64,000 bases of DNA from JAWKNZ01 sp041391425 (GCA_041391425.1 JAWKNZ010000006.1:287082-351081); one strand, 5' to 3'. Shown: positions 17,724 to 27,547, counted from the first letter of the stretch. The notes: generated from the sequence alone by a model not told the origin. Made by a program: numbers and translations.

Positions 17724-19085
17724 ATGGACGTATTTAATCCAGCAACGGGTGCTTTACTTAACAGACTTAAAGAGGATTCAAGCGAGAGCATAAAGGATCG
17801 TTTTCAATTGGCCCGTAGAGTTCAGCCGGAGTGGGCCAGGCTTAGTTTAACAGAACGTCATAATGTGGTACGCAAATTTCGTGATTTAGTTGCAGGCGAA
17901 GTTGAATCACTTGCAGAACTATTAACTAGTGAAATGGGAAAGCCATTAGCGCATTCTCGTGGGGAAATAAAAGCAACATTAGGAAGAATTGATTGGTTTC
18001 TCGAACGAACAGAGGGTGTTGTTAGAGAGAAAATTATGCATCGTGATGGACAGATGGTTGAGAAAATCACATTTGAGCCGCTTGGGGTGATTGCTAATAT
18101 TTCTGCTTGGAACTTTCCATATTTTGTCGGTAGCAATGTTTTTATACCTGCGTTGTTGTGTGGAAATGCTGTTTTATATAAACCTTCTGAGTTAACTGTA
18201 CTTACAGGATTGCGATTTGAAAGTTTAATGAGGCAAGCAGGCGTCATGGAAGGGCTTTTTCAAACTGTTGTAGGTTATGGTGCGGTGGGGAAAAATTTAT
18301 TGGAGCAGGATATTGACGGCGTCTTTTTCACAGGCTCGTACGCTACAGGCAAAAAAATATCTGAATCAGTTGCTGGACGAATGATTAAGGTACAAATGGA
18401 GCTTGGAGGGAAAGATCCTGCATATATTTGTGATGATGTTGATATTAAAATTGCTGCAGAAGTGGTAGGTGATGGGGCGTTTTTTAATGCTGGGCAGAGC
18501 TGCTGTGCAGTCGAAAGAATTTATGTGCATGAAAAAATTTATGACGATTTTATGTTACAACTAGTTCGTTTTGCAGAGTCGTTAAAAGTAGGAGATCCGC
18601 TTAATGTGGAAACTTATATTGGTTGTTTGGCTCGGAAGGAACAAGTCGCTGTGTTGGACGAGCAGATTAAGGATGCTATAGAAAAAGGTGCGACTTTGAT
18701 GACTGGAGGTTCTGCTCTTGATATTGACGGGCCTTTTTATCAGGTCACTGTTCTAAAAGATGCAACCCATCAAATGAAAATTATGCGTGAAGAATCTTTT
18801 GGACCTATTATTGCCGTACAAAAGGTTGCAAACGATCAAGAAGCAATTAGGTTGATGAAGGACACTGATTATGGATTGACAGCTAGCGTGCATACTAAAG
18901 ATCAAAGCAGGGCAGAAGAAATATTAAGCCAAATGCATACTGGTACTGTTTATTGGAACTGCTGTGACCGCGTTAGTCCTCATTTACCATGGACTGGGCG
19001 TAAGCATTCGGGAGTCGGTTCGACTTTGTCTGAATTGGGGATACAAGCTTTTGTTCAACCCAAAGCTTGGCATTTAAGAAGTTAG
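17724..19085 (+). CDS. NAD(P)-dependent aldehyde dehydrogenase
   Basis: 453 residues of the aldehyde dehydrogenase superfamily. The catalytic cysteine is C260 in GQSC and the general base glutamate is E226 in ELGGK. Also seen are NISAWNFPYF (cofactor/oxyanion asparagine), FTGSYATGK and EESFGPI. It starts 13 bases after the hydrolase with a GGAG site and closes the operon. The expected role is oxidation of the gamma-glutamyl aldehyde to the acid, as PuuC does. Succinate-semialdehyde dehydrogenase is an alternative by family resemblance. Confidence 0.93.
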   Translation: MDVFNPATGALLNRLKEDSSESIKDRFQLARRVQPEWARLSLTERHNVVRKFRDLVAGEVESLAELLTSEMGKPLAHSRGEIKATLGRIDWFLERTEGVVREKIMHRDGQMVEKITFEPLGVIANISAWNFPYFVGSNVFIPALLCGNAVLYKPSELTVLTGLRFESLMRQAGVMEGLFQTVVGYGAVGKNLLEQDIDGVFFTGSYATGKKISESVAGRMIKVQMELGGKDPAYICDDVDIKIAAEVVGDGAFFNAGQSCCAVERIYVHEKIYDDFMLQLVRFAESLKVGDPLNVETYIGCLARKEQVAVLDEQIKDAIEKGATLMTGGSALDIDGPFYQVTVLKDATHQMKIMREESFGPIIAVQKVANDQEAIRLMKDTDYGLTASVHTKDQSRAEEILSQMHTGTVYWNCCDRVSPHLPWTGRKHSGVGSTLSELGIQAFVQPKAWHLRS

Positions 19086-19086
19086 A

Positions 19087-19504
19087 GTTTATCCCGGATC
19101 CGAATTCTAGCCGGTTGCGTCGTTGCTTCGTCGTCAGGAAATCCTCATGTACCAACATGTACACTGCGGTTTCCACCTCCTCGCGCCTAGCACCCGAGCG
19201 AAGTTCGAATCCGTTGAGAATTCGAATTTAGCCGGTTGCGTCGTTGCTTCGTCGTCAGGAAATCCTCATGTACCAACATGTACACCGCGGGCCCACCTCC
19301 CCGCGCCTAGCACCCGAGCGAAGTTCGAATCCGTTGAGAATTCCGAATTTCTAGCCGGTTGCGTCGTTGCTTCGTCGTCAGGAAATCCTCATGTACCAAC
19401 ATGTACACTGCGGTTTCCCACCTCCTCGCGCCTAGCACCCGAGCGAAGTTCGAATCCGGTGAAAATGCTACAGTTTTTCAAAAAATTTCAGATCCCGGGT
19501 TTAT
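19087..19504. mobile_element. Palindrome-family P1 insertion: three tandem units with 6-bp target duplication
   Basis: The 406-bp insertion (19093-19498) lies between exact 6-bp direct repeats GTTTAT (19087-19092, 19499-19504). The outer ends are CCCGGATCCGAA and the near-inverse TTCAGATCCCGG. Inside, a 121-123 bp unit starting AGCCGGTTGCGTCGTTG repeats three times (19109, 19230, 19353), each with TGTACCAACATGTACA. The single-unit version at 46.1 kb is 163 bp, so this copy equals one element plus two extra units. It lies right behind the aldehyde dehydrogenase stop. No coding capacity. Confidence 0.85.
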
Positions 19505-19719
19505 CTTTATGTAAGGAACCAGTTTAATAAGAAGTCGTAGAGATAGGATGTATTGATTAAGTTATAATCACAATCCTGTTTCCTGCTTATTATTTATGAC
19601 ATGAGTTGCTATAATGTTAAACCTTATGAGGTCTTGTTAAATCAGCCATTTATCTTATTTCCCGTATTCTATAAGGCTTTAATGACATTTTGACATGCGA
19701 TATTTTATGTAAATGTTAT

Positions 19720-19748
19720 TTGACATTTGACTGGCTAGCCAATAAGAT
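19720..19748 (+). promoter_or_regulatory. Sigma70-type promoter of the LVIVD-protein operon
   Basis: TTGACA (19720-19725), a 17-base spacer and TAAGAT (19743-19748). The predicted start is near 19755, giving a ~46-base leader before the ATG at 19801. A second TTGACAT occurs upstream at about 19690. Confidence 0.6.
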
Positions 19749-19800
19749 CCATATTCAAAGAAGTTATGCTTGAAATTTAATATTGCATTGAAGGGGCAAA

Positions 19801-20877
19801 ATGATGCTGGGAAAAGGATTTTTTCAAAGAGTGGTTTCATGGGGGATTGGAGCAACTTTTGCTTCGGGTTTGGCTTTAAGCGTGAGCCAAAATGCACTTG
19901 CGTCAGAAGAGCTACGTGTTGCTGGGCATTTTGACCAGTATTCACAAAGAGGTTATAACGATGTTTGGGGCTATACAGCACCAGATGGTCGTGAATATGC
20001 TTTGTTAGGAGTAGTACATGGTACCTCGATTATTGATATTACCGATCCAGCAAATTTAAGAGAAGTGACTTTTATACCAAGCTCATCTTCTACGTGGAAA
20101 GACATTAAAACTTATTCTCATTATGCGTATGTTGTAAACGAAACTTCTGGCGGAATGCAGATCATAGATCTGTCAAAACTGCCTGAATCGGCGCAGGTTG
20201 TTAACACTTATACTGGGTTTTCTACTTCACATAATTTATATATCGATGTCGAAAATGCTATGCTTTACGCAGAAGGCAATAATGCTTTGCCTGTTCGTAT
20301 GTTGAGTTTGGCTGATCCAGTGCACCCAGTACAAGTGGGTGGTTTTGGTGTTGAGTGTCACGATATATATGTGAGAAACAATGTGGCTTTTATTTCTGAA
20401 GGCGGTCATGGCACTATCGGTATTTTTGATACTTCGGACTCAAGCAACATTAGTGCTTTAGGACGTTTTGAAATTCCTAATGCTGGTTATGTACATAACT
20501 CTTGGCTTAACGAAGATGGTACAATTTTGATGACCACCGAAGAGAATGATGGCAAAACTGTCAAATTGTGGGATGTGAGTGACTTAAGCGATGTTAGGAA
20601 GTTGGGTGAGTATTTAGCTCCGGGTAAATTGGCTCATAATACGCATATAAAAGGTCATTATGCTTATATTTCTCACTATGGTAGTGGACTTAGGATTGTC
20701 GATATTGCTGATCCAAGTAACCCTGTAGAAGTTGCATATTATATGGATAATAACAGCCCTCGTAGTGGGTTTAAAGATGCTTGGGGTGCTTTCCCTTTCT
20801 TTTCTTCGGGAAAAATCTTGATGTCTGATATTGAAAATGGACTTTACGTGTTTGAATTTGCTGGTGCAAGGGACTAA
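19801..20877 (+). CDS. Secreted LVIVD-repeat protein (choice-of-anchor B type)
   Basis: 358 residues with a signal peptide (~1-34, cleavage after ALA). The mature protein is a beta-propeller-like array of LVIVD repeats: GTSIIDITDPANLREV, GMQIIDLSKLP, PVRMLSLADPVHPVQV, LRIVDIADPSNPVEV. These match the choice-of-anchor B family found in secreted proteins. A good GAAGGGG site precedes the ATGATG start. It is followed three bases later by the histidine-rich secreted protein, so the two likely act together outside the cytoplasm. Ligand unknown. Confidence 0.85.
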   Translation: MMLGKGFFQRVVSWGIGATFASGLALSVSQNALASEELRVAGHFDQYSQRGYNDVWGYTAPDGREYALLGVVHGTSIIDITDPANLREVTFIPSSSSTWKDIKTYSHYAYVVNETSGGMQIIDLSKLPESAQVVNTYTGFSTSHNLYIDVENAMLYAEGNNALPVRMLSLADPVHPVQVGGFGVECHDIYVRNNVAFISEGGHGTIGIFDTSDSSNISALGRFEIPNAGYVHNSWLNEDGTILMTTEENDGKTVKLWDVSDLSDVRKLGEYLAPGKLAHNTHIKGHYAYISHYGSGLRIVDIADPSNPVEVAYYMDNNSPRSGFKDAWGAFPFFSSGKILMSDIENGLYVFEFAGARD

Positions 20878-20880
20878 GAA

Positions 20881-21840
20881 ATGATGAGAAGACTTTTCAT
20901 AAACAGAGCATTTATTCTGGGTTTAATACTGGGATCGTCGTTGGGTTATGCTGGAGGTATGAAATCACAACTTTCGATTGATGTTCCTGGTGGAAATGTT
21001 ATGACTGCCGGGAATGCTTCTAATTTTCAATTTGAAATACTTAAAGAATCAGGTGAGCGGCATATTGGCTTTATGAAAATGCATGCTAAGCCTATGCATC
21101 TGTTGATTGTTAAGTCGGACTTGTCTTCATTTGCTCATGTACATCCTTATTTGAACGAGGAAACTGGTATCTTCACTCTTCCCATAAATGCGGCGAGTGA
21201 TGATCCGGATAATTTTGATGCGCAGAGAGCTGTTAGTAGTAGCGGACGTTATTTCTATTTTAATGAGATGATGCCTACTCCTATTAATGAGCAGATGCCG
21301 ATGTTGATGGGGCGAGGGGAGTTCTATGCTGAAGCAGATGAAGCAACGGCGAAGGCTTCAGATCAACCTAGCTTGGCAGATGATGAACACGTATCGGTTA
21401 AGTATTATAAAGAAAATGGCGAACTTGGATCTGAGGGAGATTTTTATAAAGTTGTCTTTAGCTATGAGCAGTTCCGCTTTTGCAGTATATGGATGCCAAA
21501 GTTTTATGCGAAAATCTATATGCTAGATGAAAATGGGTCCTATGTACAAGGTGACGGATTTGATCGTTGGCTAGGTATGGGAGGGCATTCGATTGTAATC
21601 AGTAAGTTTGGAACGCTATTAAAGGATAAAGTTTTCTATCATATGCATAGCTTTCTGCCGATGGCTGAAAAAGGAAAGTTTGTATTTCCTTATGATAATC
21701 ACAAAGAAAGTCTTCCAGATGGTGAGTATAAAACTTGGATTCAGGTCAACCATAACCAACATGTTTATACTTTTTCTTTTACCTTTGATTACACTAACCC
21801 ACCTATTGATGATGCGGTAAATAAGTGTGTTGGTAGATGA
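20881..21840 (+). CDS. Secreted protein with HxHP motif, possible metal-binding
   Basis: 319 residues with a signal peptide (~1-25). Residues ~60-95 contain MHAKPMHLLIVKSDLSSFAHVHP, a motif cluster (MH, then DLSxFxHxHP) known from periplasmic proteins near copper or heavy-metal genes; the histidines and methionines are suited to metal binding. Later it has WLGMGGHSIVISK and further histidines (HMHS, NHNQH). It is coupled to the LVIVD-repeat gene three bases upstream. Metal binding is an inference from motif resemblance. Confidence 0.75.
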   Translation: MMRRLFINRAFILGLILGSSLGYAGGMKSQLSIDVPGGNVMTAGNASNFQFEILKESGERHIGFMKMHAKPMHLLIVKSDLSSFAHVHPYLNEETGIFTLPINAASDDPDNFDAQRAVSSSGRYFYFNEMMPTPINEQMPMLMGRGEFYAEADEATAKASDQPSLADDEHVSVKYYKENGELGSEGDFYKVVFSYEQFRFCSIWMPKFYAKIYMLDENGSYVQGDGFDRWLGMGGHSIVISKFGTLLKDKVFYHMHSFLPMAEKGKFVFPYDNHKESLPDGEYKTWIQVNHNQHVYTFSFTFDYTNPPIDDAVNKCVGR

Positions 21841-21861
21841 AACGCAGAATTTTTTGAGTTA

Positions 21862-21915
21862 ATCATCCTCCTCTGCTTTTGGTAATAATGGCTAAAGTGG
21901 AGGGGGATTTTTACA
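21862..21915 (+). terminator. Probable terminator of the LVIVD operon
   Basis: Imperfect stem pairing TCCTCC..GCTTT with CTAAAGTGGAGG followed by GGGGGATTTTT, 22 bases after the stop at 21840. Confidence 0.5.
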
Positions 21916-21949
21916 TTGGCTGATCCAGCTATGTTGATTTTGGAATAAA

Positions 21950-23430
21950 ATGAAAGAAGAAATTTTTCAAATTGCAGATGAAAATCCTGAAAAGAATCTA
22001 ATTAACTCCCAAATGTTAGTTGTTTTAGCTCGCCCCGAATCCTATACAAGTTTGTGGATAAAAGAATTAATAAAAACTTCTTACGCATCTTTGCAGCGCC
22101 GTAATCATTATTTTAGTATTGATTGTGGTTTCTTTGAGGCTAATGGAGAAAAACCTTGGATGGTACTCCAGTGGGATCATAGGGATGGTTGTGCTTTAGA
22201 GCGGAGATGGTTAGCTAATCAGGCTGTAGAAACTCTTAAGCAGCGTCAAGGGGTCAAAGATTTGGTCTTTTGGTTGGAGCCAGAGTTTGAACTAGATCAT
22301 TTGTCAATAATTGAGGATATCAAGGCTAGCTTTATGGATCCACGGTATACTCAGTCTTCGCTAGAACGCGTTGTCGTCATGACTCCTGATGTCGATCGTT
22401 TTTCGCAAATGGACCCACATCGTGATATTAGGATGAGCTATGAGCAAGCTTATCGCCGTTGGGTAAATGAAAATCCCGACGAATTAACATCTCTTGAAAT
22501 TGGGAGAAGATTAAAGCTTTTTGCTGATGAGAATGCTTGCTCTTTTGTTTCGATGAATGAGAGTGAACTTAAAAAACATGGTATGAACTTGCTTTTGGCT
22601 GTTGGTCAGGCTAGTTCGCGATCTCCTTCAAGGTTGCACCTTGTGTCCTACTGTAAAAATAATGATGATCACCCTCCTTTACTATTGGTAGGTAAGGGTA
22701 TTACTTTTGATACCGGCGGTATTAATGTTAAGCATCACGATAATTTTGTTAATTGCATGAAGAATGACATGGGTGGTGCGGCTTTGATGGCTAATCTATT
22801 TATGGCATTGGTTTCTTCGAACTTTGATTATCCTATAGTGCTTGCTATCCCTAGTTGTGAAAATTTAGTTGCAGAAAAATCAATGAAGCCTGGTTCTATA
22901 GTTTCGGCTAGAACAGGGAAGAAGGTTATTATAGAGCATACTGATGCTGAAGGTCGCTTGATTCTGGCTGATGCGATAAGTTATGCGCAAGATATGTATA
23001 AACCTTGTAAAACTTTAGTTGCTGCTACTTTGACAACGGCAGCTATGAGGCAATTTTCTCCGTTTTTCACTGCAGTGCATTTTGCTGATTTTAAATTTAA
23101 TCGCTTTCTTGAGATGGTTGCAGATAACTGGGGAGAAAATTTACTTTTGGAATGAGTTTTTACCTTTTGCTTCTGCTAATTATTCGGAAGCCGCCGATCT
23201 TACCAATAAGGCGTATGCCCGCAGCTAGCACTGGGGCGTCTGGTTCTAATGTTGCAGCGCATTTTTTGAAAGAATTTTCATCAGGCCCGATGGTGCATTT
23301 GGATATTTTCGCATCTGTATGGAACTGGGGCACTGAATACCCGGGTGCCAACTATGGTGCTACTGGAGCACCTTTTAATTCGCTATTTGCAATGCTATCT
23401 GGGTATGGAATTGAGTGGCTACAAGACTAA
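21950..23430 (+). pseudogene. M17 leucyl-aminopeptidase-like gene broken by two frameshifts
   Basis: The first 401 residues (21950-23155) contain the M17 metal-binding core: VGKGITFDTGG, KNDMGGAA and NTDAEGR-type HTDAEGRLILADA. The frame breaks at a TTTT run (23145-23148); dropping one T continues as LLWNEFLPFASANYSEAADLT. A second break occurs at CCC near 23209; dropping one C continues as YAAASTGASGSNVAAHFL, then the family C-terminus with HLDIFASVWN. Both breaks are single-base insertions in homopolymers. Either the gene is recently inactivated or the sequence has errors; if corrected, it is a full-length enzyme of ~490 residues. Confidence 0.85.
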
Positions 23431-23445
23431 AGTCTAATGTATAGG

Positions 23446-25326
23446 CTAGCTGGCTTTGTATACTTCACCATCGCTTAGGGTCATTTTAATGCCTTTACGC
23501 TTGCATAGGTCTATCAATCCCTTTTTGTCGACAGACTTAAGGTACGCATCTTCGAATTCAATGAGTCCATTTGCTAGTAGCTGAGTTAGGGATTCGTTTA
23601 GAAGGATGTTTCCGTCTGATTTTTGTGTTTGCATATGACTTTGAATGAGTTGGGGCTTGTTTTCTCTGATCATATTTCCGACAGCTTCATTCAGCACCAA
23701 TATCTCATGAGCTGCTAAGCGTCCACCTCCTTTTTTCTTTAATAAAGTTTGAGAAACAACTCCTTTGAGGGAGGTCGATAGCATAACGCGAATTTGTTCC
23801 TGCTGATCTGAAGGGAATTGATCAATGATTCTATCAATGGTTGAAACGGCAGTTGTTGTATGCAGCGTACCGAAAACCAAATGCCCTGTTTCGGCTGTTT
23901 CAATTGCAATATGTATTGTTTCTAAATCTCTCATTTCTCCGATAAGAATGATGTCTGGATCTTCGCGCAGTGCGGCTTTCAATGCTTTAGCAAAGGATTT
24001 TGTATGGCGCCCAACCTCTCTTTGATTTACTAAGCATTTTTGTTGCGTGTGAACAAATTCTATTGGATCTTCAATAGTTAATAGATGTTCTGCCCGTGTT
24101 TTATTGATGTGATCTAACATAGCGGCCAAGGTGGTTGATTTACCACTGCCTGTTGGGCCTGTTACAAGAACCAATCCTTTGCTTAATTGACAAAATTTTA
24201 GCAAACTAGGTGGAATTCCAAGTTGTTCGGCAGTGAGAATGGTGGCGGGAATATGCCTCAATACTGCTCCAACCCCCCTATTGTTACGGAATAGGTTAAC
24301 TCTAAAACGGCCCACTGACGAAATCTCATAGGCGAAGTCAGTATCTGAAGATTCTATAAATTCGACTTTATTACTAGGGGGGATGATGGGATCAAGCAAA
24401 TGCATTAATTGTTCAGACGATAATAGATTTGAATCTCTCCTCGTTACCGAACCGTCGATACGGTATATGATTGGTTGTCCAGTTACTAAGTGGAGATCTG
24501 ATGCTTTTTTACTAATCATTTCTTTCAGAATATTATCGATAGAGTTTTCGCCACCTGAAACTTTTCCATCACCAAGAGGTCCGTATATAATTTTTCTATC
24601 CGCGTTGTTTTTGTTACCTCTTCTATCATAGGGAGCTTCTTTTTGAGTAGTGGAATTATCAGAAGCTGGTTGCTGTGGAGGGGGATTTTGTTCAAGTATT
24701 AAAGGTTTAGGGCTCTCAATTACAGGGTTAAAATTATTTAGATTTTCTTGATCGTCAGTTTCTACATTGTCACTGGAAAATGCTATGTGGCCTATATCTT
24801 GGATCGGTTGAATAGGCATATCTTCTTGAATTTTTTGCTCATTATTTGCGATAGGGCTGTACGTCTGTATTGGAGAAAAATTTCTGCTATTTTTATCTTG
24901 TAGGGAGTTCTCTAAGGGGTCTGATGGTTCGGTTAAATTTACTGGCAAGCTGTTTGGCGTTATGTTTTGACTATTCATACCGTTTTGGATCTCTTGCCAT
25001 TTTTTTTCAAATAGTGCGACTCCTTCCGGTGGTAAATAAAGTTCTAGATAATCAGGATTTTGCCTATGTCCAATGAGCAAAATTTGACCAAGATTTGGGA
25101 TGTTCAATGCGCCTTTAGTTGGTAGTCCTCGATTGATTTGTTCCAGATCTTTTTGGAATAAAAAATTGTAGATAGTTTGTAACCAGTTTGGCTGGACAGG
25201 GCCAAATTCGTTGAGAGGGTTTTGGTTTTTTGTATCGACAACAACAGGTATGTGATTTGCTCTTAATATTATTTTATGGGCCCCAGATGAGACTGATTTG
25301 CGTAATATATCCTTGAACCGTTCCAT
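23446..25326 (-). CDS. pilT: PilT-like type IV pilus retraction ATPase with a long N-terminal extension
   Basis: 626 residues, while ordinary PilT has ~345-370. The ATPase begins near residue 262: Walker A GPTGSGKST at 390-398, Asp-box and Walker B ILIGEMRD near 455, and the His-box GTLHTTTA, with AIRAGRAH-type motifs reduced. The extra ~260 residues have a folded-looking start (1-112, related to a HILRANHIPV-type fold) and a disordered proline/asparagine-rich linker (115-250). It probably powers pilus retraction and twitching at the inner membrane. The extension may dock regulators. It stands alone, convergent with the aminopeptidase. Confidence 0.9.
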   Translation of the reverse strand: MERFKDILRKSVSSGAHKIILRANHIPVVVDTKNQNPLNEFGPVQPNWLQTIYNFLFQKDLEQINRGLPTKGALNIPNLGQILLIGHRQNPDYLELYLPPEGVALFEKKWQEIQNGMNSQNITPNSLPVNLTEPSDPLENSLQDKNSRNFSPIQTYSPIANNEQKIQEDMPIQPIQDIGHIAFSSDNVETDDQENLNNFNPVIESPKPLILEQNPPPQQPASDNSTTQKEAPYDRRGNKNNADRKIIYGPLGDGKVSGGENSIDNILKEMISKKASDLHLVTGQPIIYRIDGSVTRRDSNLLSSEQLMHLLDPIIPPSNKVEFIESSDTDFAYEISSVGRFRVNLFRNNRGVGAVLRHIPATILTAEQLGIPPSLLKFCQLSKGLVLVTGPTGSGKSTTLAAMLDHINKTRAEHLLTIEDPIEFVHTQQKCLVNQREVGRHTKSFAKALKAALREDPDIILIGEMRDLETIHIAIETAETGHLVFGTLHTTTAVSTIDRIIDQFPSDQQEQIRVMLSTSLKGVVSQTLLKKKGGGRLAAHEILVLNEAVGNMIRENKPQLIQSHMQTQKSDGNILLNESLTQLLANGLIEFEDAYLKSVDKKGLIDLCKRKGIKMTLSDGEVYKAS

Positions 25327-25567
25327 ATATGACCCTCTGTTTTTGCCTTTCTGCTATGACTTCGAAATATCCATATAAACAAAATTAAGGTTACCTTAAG
25401 TACCTATCTATCGGCATTTTTTCGAAAAATAATACTTTATGCGTCGGGAAGTAGGATTTTTGAGTTGAAATTGTTAGCTTTATAGGTTGAAATAGTTGAG
25501 ATTATTCAAAAAATTTATAAAAGTATAAGGCTGGATTTTCAGACTCTGGTGAAAGGGCTTGTGAATA

Positions 25568-27487
25568 ATGTTTGATATTAATGTTTTTCTATCTCGAATT
25601 GTCTACCAGTCGACAATATTTGTTATTCTCAATAGCATTTTCTTGGATGAATTACGTGCTCAGAGGCTCACAGTCGATAGTGATGTGCAAATGGATAGCT
25701 CGGCTCCCCAGACTAGATCAGATTTGGATGTAGTTGTTATAGATAGAGAGTATATTGAAAAGAGTGGATTGACATCAGTAGAACAGTTACTTGCAGAGCA
25801 AGGAGCTATTCATGTTGTTCATCCTTCTGGTGATGCCGGGGGTGCTTCTATTTTTATGCATGGAATGGGATCTGATCGGATTTTGATAACTGTCGATGGC
25901 GTTAAAGTTAATGATCCTATTTCTCCAACCAGGGGGTATGATTTTACTCACATGCCGCTTGATGGAATTGAAAGGATAGAAATATTAAAAGGATCTGTCG
26001 GTTCCATAACTGGTGGCAATACGCTGGGTGGAGCTATTAATATTGTTACTCGTCTTCCAGATCGATCGAGACTATTTTCAATTAAAGTTGAAGGAGGTAG
26101 CGAAAATACTTTTTTAGCATCAACGCATATAGGTAAGCAGTATAAGCTATTATCATATTCATTATCTTTAGAGCATGCACTTTCAGATGGAATTTCGGCT
26201 GCAGAAGGTGGAAAAGCAGGGAGCGAAGGTGAAAAGGATGGCTTCAATCATTCGGGAGTTGCAACTAAAATTGACTATAAGATTTCTCAATCTTCACAAA
26301 TGGGCATGAATGCTCGTTACTCACAGCATCATGCGGAGATTGACTCTTATAGTGGCAAGGTAATAGACGATCCTAATAATACGGTAGATACTGAGACAGT
26401 AACTGGTAAGCTCTACTATAGTTTTAGGTCTGCTCCTGAGCTTAGCCATACTATACAAACTTCTGGAATTAAGGTTATTAGAAACTATAAGAACTTAATA
26501 GATAGTGCGAATCCGATAGAGGAAGATGGGCATTATACTGGACAGAGTACAGACGTGAGTTTGAAAAGTAAAGTAGACTTTAAAACTCAGGGCATAGCAA
26601 GTTTTGATATCGGCTATAACGAGGAAAGAGGCGATAGTCAATATAGTTCTCAAGGTAGCCTGGTGTTAGATGATAGGTTTGCTATGCGTCTATCTAACTC
26701 AAACCACTTGGCTTTCCAATATTCGAGTTATGGATTAAATCCTTTTGTTTTTGGTTTAGCAGGCCGTGTTGAGGATCATAGTCGTGTTGGAAAGCTCACA
26801 TCGTCTCATATTAGCAGTAGTTATAAACTTTTTGGAGCTTCGACTTTGCTGAGAGCTCAGTTAGGCACGGGCTATAAGATTCCAAGTTTATTTCAACTGT
26901 ATTCAATGTTTGGTAATTCGGATTTGAAATCAGAAAAGTCATTGGCATGGTCAATTGGTATTGAACAACATTTTTCTTTTTTTGAGTTAAAAGTCTCAGC
27001 CTTTAGAAATCTAATTTCAGATTTAATTGATTATGATTTGGTGCAGAATCAGTATCTTAATATCGGTGCCGCTGATTTAAAGGGAGTTGATACAGATTTG
27101 ATTATTTCGCCTGTTAGTTTTGCGACGCTTACTTTGTCTTATGCTCGCTTATGGCATCGTGATTTACAATCTAATTCCCCTATGCTGCGCCGGCCTAGTT
27201 ATAAAGCTGGCTTAGATCTAACTGGTTTTGTAGCTCCAAGGGTTAAGTGTTCAACTTCTGTTACAAGGGTTGGCATGAGAAATGATAATGATTTTAGTGC
27301 GGTATCGCCAACTGTAAAAACGCTAGATCCGTATACATTAATCTCTGCTAAACTCTCCTATTCACTAATGCATGGAAGTGAGTTCTATGTGCGAGGGGAA
27401 AATTTGACTGATGAAGATTATGTTGAAGTTTGGGGTTATGCCACTCCTGGAAGCCAAATATTTGCAGGTGGGATATATAGTTTTTAA
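25568..27487 (+). CDS. TonB-dependent outer-membrane receptor (BtuB-like)
   Basis: 639 residues. A signal-like N-terminus (~1-33) is followed by the plug domain (~50-160: DVVVIDREYIEKSGL, ILITVDGVKVND, IERIEILKGSVGSITGGNTLGGAINIVT) and a 22-strand barrel ending in the aromatic GGIYSF. The plug resembles cobalamin/siderophore receptors. The TonB box is not obvious. It lies upstream of a large repeat lipoprotein in the same direction (60-base gap), possibly co-transcribed. Substrate unknown. Confidence 0.9.
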   Translation: MFDINVFLSRIVYQSTIFVILNSIFLDELRAQRLTVDSDVQMDSSAPQTRSDLDVVVIDREYIEKSGLTSVEQLLAEQGAIHVVHPSGDAGGASIFMHGMGSDRILITVDGVKVNDPISPTRGYDFTHMPLDGIERIEILKGSVGSITGGNTLGGAINIVTRLPDRSRLFSIKVEGGSENTFLASTHIGKQYKLLSYSLSLEHALSDGISAAEGGKAGSEGEKDGFNHSGVATKIDYKISQSSQMGMNARYSQHHAEIDSYSGKVIDDPNNTVDTETVTGKLYYSFRSAPELSHTIQTSGIKVIRNYKNLIDSANPIEEDGHYTGQSTDVSLKSKVDFKTQGIASFDIGYNEERGDSQYSSQGSLVLDDRFAMRLSNSNHLAFQYSSYGLNPFVFGLAGRVEDHSRVGKLTSSHISSSYKLFGASTLLRAQLGTGYKIPSLFQLYSMFGNSDLKSEKSLAWSIGIEQHFSFFELKVSAFRNLISDLIDYDLVQNQYLNIGAADLKGVDTDLIISPVSFATLTLSYARLWHRDLQSNSPMLRRPSYKAGLDLTGFVAPRVKCSTSVTRVGMRNDNDFSAVSPTVKTLDPYTLISAKLSYSLMHGSEFYVRGENLTDEDYVEVWGYATPGSQIFAGGIYSF

Positions 27488-27547
27488 TACTATGATGCTA
27501 AGTGCTGTTCTTTAGACTTTGAGATCTCAAAAGGGTTAATTTGTTTT

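Noticed and set aside
19203..19333. GTTCGAATCC looks like a tRNA T-arm
   Set aside because: It belongs to the P1 repeat unit and no acceptor or anticodon arms fit around it. I found no convincing tRNA or rRNA in the window.
19093..19498. Three tandem repeats as a CRISPR array
   Set aside because: Units are 121-123 bp and contiguous without unique spacers; no cas genes.
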